Shown piece after piece: positions 59,526 to 64,000 of a stretch of 64,000 bases of DNA. Position 1 is the first letter of the stretch, and the number at the start of each line of letters is the position of its first letter. The DNA lies in the NCBI RefSeq assembly GCF_028743715.1, contig NZ_CP117996.1, positions 558,001-622,000 of the forward strand. Direction: 5' to 3'. Origin of the DNA: Microbacterium sp. Clip185. GTDB lineage: Bacteria; Actinomycetota; Actinomycetes; Actinomycetales; Microbacteriaceae. The notes under the pieces were generated by a model that had not been told where the DNA came from, ran no database searches, and was given only the letters and a program-made list of their open reading frames with translations. The position numbers and the translations under genes were made by a program.

Positions 59526-59547
59526 TTGAGAACCATTCTCAACTATA
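59526..59547 (-). promoter_or_regulatory. Fur/Zur-type operator overlapping the -10 box of the importer operon
   Basis: TTGAGAACCATTCTCAA (59526-59542) is a 17-base near-perfect dyad; its 7-1-7 core TGAGAACCATTCTCA matches the architecture of Fur-family boxes. TATAGT (59542-59547, minus strand) is the -10 element, so bound repressor would block the start point. Suggests iron, zinc or another metal control. Confidence 0.72.
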
Positions 59548-59596
59548 CGGGATGTGGGGCACGGTCCTGACCGTTCCGCATCCGTACACTCGACGC

Positions 59597-60226
59597 GTGA
59601 CTGATCTCGCCGCCGACGCAGCGTTCCGGGCGCAGGAGTCGCGGATGCGGATGCGGCACAGGGCGCAGCTGCTGTGGGCGCTGGTCGTGATGTGCGTCGT
59701 GGTGAGCGCACTCATCTGGGCGTTGTGGGTGGTGCCGGTGTCGCGGTCGGTCGCGGCGGCGCAGCCGGTGCCGCTGGGCCAGACGGTCGAGCTGCCCGCG
59801 GAGGGCGTCACGGGAGTGTGGGCGTCGGGAACGGCGCCGCTGCTGGGACTCGTCGAGTGCCGAGCCGAGACCGCCGACGGGCGCGCGCTCGGCACCTGGT
59901 CGGTGCCGTCGCCGGGATGGGACGACACGCTGTGGTGGATGACCCACGGCGGCGGCTTCTCGCCCGTGCTGAGTATCGCGGATGCGGGCGGCGCTGCCGC
60001 ATTCGTCACCTGTTCTTCGCAGCTCGACGCGTACGACGGGCAGTTCCTGCTGGCCGGCGACGTGACCGCCGGCGGCGGTGGCGTGGGCCTCGGGCGGATG
60101 GGAAACGTCGACTATCGCACAGGCACGCTCCTCGCGCTCGGCGCCGTGGGGCTGCCGCTGTTCGCGTTCCTCATGACGATCGTGCTGCTCGTGCAAGGCC
60201 TGCGTGCCCGTCGCTCGGGCCGATAG
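59597..60226 (+). CDS. Two-helix membrane protein of unknown function
   Basis: 209 residues from GTG 59597, six bases after TACACT. Transmembrane helices near the N-terminus (about 25-47) and C-terminus (about 178-200) enclose an extracellular-side domain of about 130 residues with two Cys (LVECRAET, FVTCSSQ) that could form a disulfide. GWDDTLWWMTHGGGFSPVLS is conserved-looking. No family recognised. Confidence 0.75.
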   Translation: MTDLAADAAFRAQESRMRMRHRAQLLWALVVMCVVVSALIWALWVVPVSRSVAAAQPVPLGQTVELPAEGVTGVWASGTAPLLGLVECRAETADGRALGTWSVPSPGWDDTLWWMTHGGGFSPVLSIADAGGAAAFVTCSSQLDAYDGQFLLAGDVTAGGGGVGLGRMGNVDYRTGTLLALGAVGLPLFAFLMTIVLLVQGLRARRSGR

Positions 60227-60237
60227 CCTCGATCGGT

Positions 60238-60702
60238 ATGAGCGCCGTCACCTACTCCTGTGTCGAGCCGGACTGCGGATGGCATCAGACCGTTCCCTCG
60301 CACCGCGCGCGGTCGACGGATGCGGCGCGCGAGCGGACCGAGCACGGCGGCTCCCATGAGCCCGAGGCGAGCTTCTCGGTGCGGGAGCGCTGGGTGTGGC
60401 TCTGGCCCCTGTTCGTCATCAACCTCGTGTGGCTGGGGGTGAGCGTGTACGCGGCGGTCGAGAACGACTTCACGCTCGGGGTCTTCGCGCCGCAGGTGGC
60501 GATGCTGCAGGCGTGGTGGATCGGGGCGATCGAGGCCGTGATCATCGCGGTCGGCACCTTCTCGTATGCGTCGACCGTGCCGGCAGGCGCGTCGTTCTGG
60601 CGTCGCGCCTTCGCGGGGCTCACGATGTCGGCCGTGCTCGTGATGATCGGCAATGGGGCGGCCGTCCTGGCGTTCCTGGGCTGGATCTCGTCGGCGCTGT
60701 GA
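60238..60702 (+). CDS. Membrane protein with N-terminal zinc-ribbon-like knuckle
   Basis: 154 residues. VTYSCVEPDCGW begins a Cys-x4-Cys knuckle with His nearby (WHQTVPSH), a charged linker with HGGSHEPE, then three helices (about 55-77, 88-112, 125-150). TAGCCT eight bases before the ATG. Function unknown; the knuckle may be half of a zinc site shared between subunits. Confidence 0.72.
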   Translation: MSAVTYSCVEPDCGWHQTVPSHRARSTDAARERTEHGGSHEPEASFSVRERWVWLWPLFVINLVWLGVSVYAAVENDFTLGVFAPQVAMLQAWWIGAIEAVIIAVGTFSYASTVPAGASFWRRAFAGLTMSAVLVMIGNGAAVLAFLGWISSAL

Positions 60703-60773
60703 TCGCCCGTCTCGCGGTGACGGATGCGTGCCACCCGCCCCTTCTCGCCGGGGCCGCCGACGATACTGGTGGC

Positions 60774-61181
60774 ATGTTTGCCTTCGACGATTCGCCCCAG
60801 CGGGCGCGACGGACACCCGCTGTCGTGACCGAGCTCGCCGACGGCGAGGTGTTCGTGTTCGGCAGCAACGCGAGCGGCCACCACGGTGCGGGGGCGGCGC
60901 GCGCCGCCTTCGAGAATTTCGGTGCCGAGTGGGGCGTGGGTGTCGGGCCGACGGGTCGCTCCTACGCGATCGACACGATGAGCGGCTTCGACACGATGAT
61001 CGAGCAGATCGTCGACTTCCTCGACTACGCCCGCGCGCATCCCGACACGACCTTTCTCGTCACGCCCATCGGCACGGGCATCGCCGGACACAAGGTGGAG
61101 GACGTCGCGCCGCTCTTCCAGGGTGCTCCCGCGAACGTCGTGCTCCCGCAGGTGTTCGTCGACGCGTTCGACGCGCAGTGA
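60774..61181 (+). CDS. A1S_2505-like conserved protein
   Basis: 135 residues from ATG 60774, six bases after GATACT. VFVFGSNASGHHGAGAARAA, SYAIDTMSG and TFLVTPIGTGIAGHKVEDVAPLF match the A1S_2505 family of small proteins found in phages and bacteria. The GSN...GHHGAGAA loop suggests phosphate or nucleotide binding. Activity not known. The last four bases overlap the next gene. Confidence 0.85.
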   Translation: MFAFDDSPQRARRTPAVVTELADGEVFVFGSNASGHHGAGAARAAFENFGAEWGVGVGPTGRSYAIDTMSGFDTMIEQIVDFLDYARAHPDTTFLVTPIGTGIAGHKVEDVAPLFQGAPANVVLPQVFVDAFDAQ

Positions 61182-61444
61182 GCGCAGAGCCGCCCCGTCG
61201 CCGCTTCCGGCCGCCGCGCACCGTGCTGTGGCGGCTGTTCGGAATACAGATGTGCGGGATCGTCCTGATCGTGGTGGGCACGGTCCTGCATGTGCACCTC
61301 GCGGTCGTGCTCCTGGCCGCCTTCCTCGTGCTCGTCAGTCTGCTGCGCGTGTGGTGGGAGCCGTTGCCGACGACCCGCTGGATGGCATGGATCTCGCCGG
61401 TGCTGCTGGTCGCGGCGGTCATCGTCTGGCTTGTCGCGGGCTGA
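61178..61444 (+). CDS. Small membrane protein (88 residues)
   Basis: GTG overlapping the previous stop (GTGA). Three hydrophobic segments (about 18-40, 42-60, 68-87) after a basic PPRRRFRPPR start. Probably translated by coupling with the A1S_2505-like gene. No family recognised. Confidence 0.68.
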   Translation: MSAEPPRRRFRPPRTVLWRLFGIQMCGIVLIVVGTVLHVHLAVVLLAAFLVLVSLLRVWWEPLPTTRWMAWISPVLLVAAVIVWLVAG

Positions 61445-61540
61445 GCGCGGCTTGCTCGCATCCGCGCTTTCTCCGACGAACGGCGGGATGCGGGCTACGC
61501 GACCGTTGCGCTCGGCGACTCGCTGCGGCACGTTGGATGT

Positions 61541-61918
61541 ATGCCGTTCCTCGCGTTGATCATCTTCGCCGTCATGGTGGTCGCGCTCATCGATGCCATC
61601 ACGCGCCGCGACGATCAGATCCGGTTCCTGCCGAAGGTCGCGTGGATCTTCTTCATCGTGCTGCTGCCGCTCGTCGGCTCCATCCTGTGGTTCACGCTCG
61701 GCCGTGAGCACGGCGGCGGGCGCGAGGCCATGAGCTTCGGCGACCCGCGTCGCTGGTCGAAGGAGGAGGCGGCCCCTGCTCCCGCGCCGCGTCCGCGCGA
61801 CACCCGTACGACCGAACAGCAGCTCGCCGACCTTGAGCGCGAGGAACGTGCGGCTGCCCTGGAGGCGGAGATCCGCCGGCGCCGGGCCGCGAAGGACGGC
61901 GGCTCCGCGAGCGCGTGA
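61541..61918 (+). CDS. PLDc_N-domain membrane protein
   Basis: 125 residues. Two helices, with RFLPKVAWIFFIVLLPLVGSILWFTLGR matching the PLDc_N (phospholipase D N-terminal/cardiolipin synthase leader) domain. A charged coiled tail (EQQLADLEREERAAALEAEI) follows. The catalytic PLD domains are absent, as in many stand-alone actinobacterial members. Role unclear. Confidence 0.85.
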   Translation: MPFLALIIFAVMVVALIDAITRRDDQIRFLPKVAWIFFIVLLPLVGSILWFTLGREHGGGREAMSFGDPRRWSKEEAAPAPAPRPRDTRTTEQQLADLEREERAAALEAEIRRRRAAKDGGSASA

Positions 61919-62013
61919 GCGGCGCAGGGTTCTTCTTCCGCACGCGCTTCTTCCTCACACGCTGAGGCGTGCCGGGTGGGTTGCCGGTGGGGTGGGATGT
62001 GGCGGAGTTGTGT

Positions 62014-62082
62014 CCGAACTCCTGCGGAACCAGATGTGGGGGCCGATTCGGCGCCGGATAGGTCGAATCTGCAGGAGTTCGG
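62014..62082. repeat. REP-like hairpin between convergent genes
   Basis: CCGAACTCCTGC (62014-62025) pairs perfectly with GCAGGAGTTCGG (62071-62082); the stem extends by GGA/TCT with one G-T pair. Inside are CCGATTCGG and GGCGCC. It lies 18 bases before the end of the kinase gene and may end both transcripts. The rest of 61919-62099 holds nothing recognised. Confidence 0.75.
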
Positions 62083-62099
62083 GCTCGAGAGGGTCCGGC

Positions 62100-63749
62100 T
62101 CAGGGGCTGCTGAGGGGGTAGGGGTGCTGCGGGATCTCCAGGGTGAAGGTGGTGCGCTCGCCGGGCTCGCTCTCGATGTGGATGTGGCCGCCGTGCGCCG
62201 CGACGATGGCGCGCGCGTTGGTGAGGCCGAGGCCGAAGCCCTGGATCGCCTGCGCGCGGGCGTAGGGCGCGCGGTAGAAGCGGTCGAAGGCGCGGCGCTG
62301 TTCCGAGAGGGTGAGTCCCTGGCCGGTGTTGGTGACGGCGAGCATCACGCGGCCCTTCGCGACGCCGTAGCGGAGGATGACGGCCGCATCCGCCGCGCCG
62401 AACTTGATGGCGTTCGTCAGGAGCTCGGCGACCGCGATCGTGAGCTGCTCCTGGTCGGCATGCACGGGGAGCGCCTCGGGACCGGTGAGCTCGATGCGCA
62501 CGTTGCGTGTCTGGGCGAGGGCGGCGACACGTTCGGATGCCGCCCGGCAGATGCGGGCGGCGTCGGTCTCGACCCAGTCGAGCACCTTGTTGCTGTCGTT
62601 CGCGGCGAGCAGGTCACGGACGCGATCGAGCAGGTCGTTGGTCTTGCGGGTGACGATGTCGATGTAGCCGCGAACCTTCGTGTCGGCGGGGTCGACCGCG
62701 TCGTCGATCAGGTCGAGGAAGCCCGTGATGCTCGTGATGGGGGTGCGCAGCTCGTGCGAGACCGTGCGCAGGAACTGCTCGCGCACCTCGATCGCGTCGG
62801 CGAGTTCGGTGACGTCGTAGGCGACGACGACCGTTCCCAGCAGCTCGCCGTCTTCGCGGCGCACCTGGCCTGACGAGGCGATGATGGCGATCTGCGAGTC
62901 GGGCGGGCCGATCCACTCGAGGTGGTCCTCGATGGCCTCGCCGCGCAGGGCTCGCGGGATGATCTGCTCGTCGTAGGGGATGCGGGTCACGCGGTCGGCG
63001 GCGAAGGCGTTCTCGCCGCTGTAGGGCGGGATGTCGAGGCGGAAGCCGGCGACGACGGTCATCTCGCGCGCGGTGGTGTTGGCCACGTCGAGCCGGCCTT
63101 CGGCGTCGAAGAAGGCGACGCCCGCGCTGACGGTGTTCAGGATGCCGAGGGCGATCGCCTCCGCATCCTTCGCGTCGCGCAGCGCTTCGGCCTGCGCGCG
63201 GGATGCTGCAGCCAGGCGCACGCCGTTGCGGCGCAGGGTGCCCGCGGCGACGAACACGATGACCGCGACGCCGATGATGAGGATCGGGAAGGAGACCACG
63301 TTGGCCCATTCGACCGCGGTGTCGGGCCAGTCGGAGGTGTAGAAGAAGCGGAACGAGGTGATGAACGCGCCCCCGAGGACGCCGGCGATCATCCCGTACC
63401 AGGGGAAGCCGTAGGCGAGCCAGAGGATCGGGAAGAGCGACAGGATCGTGACCGCGGCGACGCTGGCGCCGATCTCCGCGCGGAAGAAGGCGACGGCGAG
63501 CAGGTCGAGGGCGGCGACGGTGATCATCCAGGAGCGGTGGATGCGTTCCCACGGCACCGCGAGGGCACCGAGCGTGGCCACGACGGTGAGCACGACACCG
63601 GCGATCATCGGCCATGCGCCCCACCGGGCGGGCTCGACGAGGGTGGTCAGTGCGGCGATGTAGATGACGCCGAGTGCGAACGGAAGCTGCGCGCGGAGGA
63701 AGACGCGCAGGCGGCCCCGGGGGCTCGCCTCCATCTCGAACAACGGCAT
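62100..63749 (-). CDS. Membrane sensor histidine kinase with PAS domain
   Basis: 549 residues from ATG 63749 (GAGGAG five bases upstream). Five to six transmembrane helices (about 18-175), a coiled linker, PAS (about 205-325, LNTVSAGVAFFDAEGRLDVANTTAREM), HisKA with RTVSHELRTPITSI, N-box LLTNAIKFGAAD and G-boxes TNTGQGLT and GFGLGLTNARAIVAAHGG. No response regulator in view; it may pair with one beyond the window. Confidence 0.92.
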   Translation of the reverse strand: MPLFEMEASPRGRLRVFLRAQLPFALGVIYIAALTTLVEPARWGAWPMIAGVVLTVVATLGALAVPWERIHRSWMITVAALDLLAVAFFRAEIGASVAAVTILSLFPILWLAYGFPWYGMIAGVLGGAFITSFRFFYTSDWPDTAVEWANVVSFPILIIGVAVIVFVAAGTLRRNGVRLAAASRAQAEALRDAKDAEAIALGILNTVSAGVAFFDAEGRLDVANTTAREMTVVAGFRLDIPPYSGENAFAADRVTRIPYDEQIIPRALRGEAIEDHLEWIGPPDSQIAIIASSGQVRREDGELLGTVVVAYDVTELADAIEVREQFLRTVSHELRTPITSITGFLDLIDDAVDPADTKVRGYIDIVTRKTNDLLDRVRDLLAANDSNKVLDWVETDAARICRAASERVAALAQTRNVRIELTGPEALPVHADQEQLTIAVAELLTNAIKFGAADAAVILRYGVAKGRVMLAVTNTGQGLTLSEQRRAFDRFYRAPYARAQAIQGFGLGLTNARAIVAAHGGHIHIESEPGERTTFTLEIPQHPYPLSSP

Positions 63750-63836
63750 TGCTGCTCCTCGGGTCGCCTCTTCTGAGATGACCATGCCATTGCGGAGCGC
63801 TGAGCGCCACAATCGGGCGTCCCGGCCGATCCTGCG

Positions 63837-64000
63837 CTATGTGCGCTGCGGCTTGGGATAGGCGGCGCGGAGGTAGTCCGATTGCAGGTAGTCCGAGACG
63901 CCGATCAGCAGGATGGCGAAGACGATCTGCTCGCTGATGACCCACCACGGATAGAGGCCGGGGATCGCCGCGAGCACGAGCGCGATGATCGGGAAGATGC
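63837..64000 (-). CDS. C-terminal end of a membrane protein (rest outside window)
   Basis: The last 54 codons are visible: hydrophobic IFPIIALVLAAIPGLYPWWV, then SEQIVFAILLIGVSDYLQSD and a polar end YPKPQRT with TAG. At least two helices. Family cannot be told from this part. Confidence 0.65.
   Translation of the reverse strand, partial: IFPIIALVLAAIPGLYPWWVISEQIVFAILLIGVSDYLQSDYLRAAYPKPQRT

Overview
The window looks like a chromosomal segment of a high-GC actinobacterium, most likely Microbacterium or a close Microbacteriaceae relative. This rests on very GC-rich codon use, the recurrent gcatccgc/gatgcgg word, a DUF7882 protein, a DivIVA-like coiled-coil protein, MetN/MetQ and TerC homologues, and many genes that begin 6-8 bases after a TANNNT -10 box (leaderless transcription). 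The genus call is inference. No rRNA, tRNA, CRISPR array, phage or complete insertion sequence was found. Genes are mostly single-copy housekeeping or metabolic functions in compact operons with 1-4 base overlaps.

Layout. 1-1911: a MarR regulator cut by the window edge, a DUF7882 protein, a DUF6328 membrane protein and a YbjQ-like protein. 2119-10042: a full high-affinity potassium uptake locus, kdpF-A-B-C-D-E, preceded by a 46-residue membrane peptide. 10050-10956: ohr/ohrR peroxide defence. 11104-20372: a sulfur region, with a rhodanese-type sulfurtransferase, a MetQNI-type ABC importer co-transcribed with two flavoenzymes of the desulfurising type (acyl-CoA-dehydrogenase-like and NtaA/SnaA-like), then a cysteine-rich leader peptide ahead of a cystathionine beta-synthase-like and a cystathionine gamma-synthase/lyase gene. 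20558-31062: three sensor kinases, a one-domain response regulator overlapping a GH114 lipoprotein, a TerC gene under a yybP-ykoY (manganese) riboswitch, and a MalY/PatB C-S lyase. 31673-41363: a DivIVA-like protein, galU, small membrane proteins, a LuxR-type regulator next to a sigma factor fused to its own zinc-finger anti-sigma domain and a long Ser/Pro tail, a lysozyme-like protein and a polysaccharide pyruvyl transferase. 41483-45738: three glycosyltransferases, one fused to a HEAT-like domain. 45876-53177: a DeoR regulator and a sugar operon (binding protein, two permeases, class II aldolase, ADP-dependent sugar kinase, class I phosphomannose isomerase). 53236-59507: a PPOX-like protein, a second NtaA-type monooxygenase, an XRE-cupin regulator and a FecCD-type importer (F420-0/siderophore class) with a methyltransferase behind a Fur/Zur-type box. 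59597-64000: small membrane proteins, an A1S_2505-like protein, a PLDc_N protein, a fifth sensor kinase and a cut membrane protein.

How it works together. Several shared regulatory words tie the genes into groups. A CGTCA-N5-CGTCA box occurs before the sulfurtransferase and twice between metQ and the cysteine leader. A bipartite element (14-mer, exactly 14 bases, 9-mer) precedes both the LuxR gene and an orphan gene that flank the sigma/anti-sigma fusion. Most convergent gene junctions hold a hairpin or repeat, including two loci of an 83-bp repeat family with the same terminal sequence.
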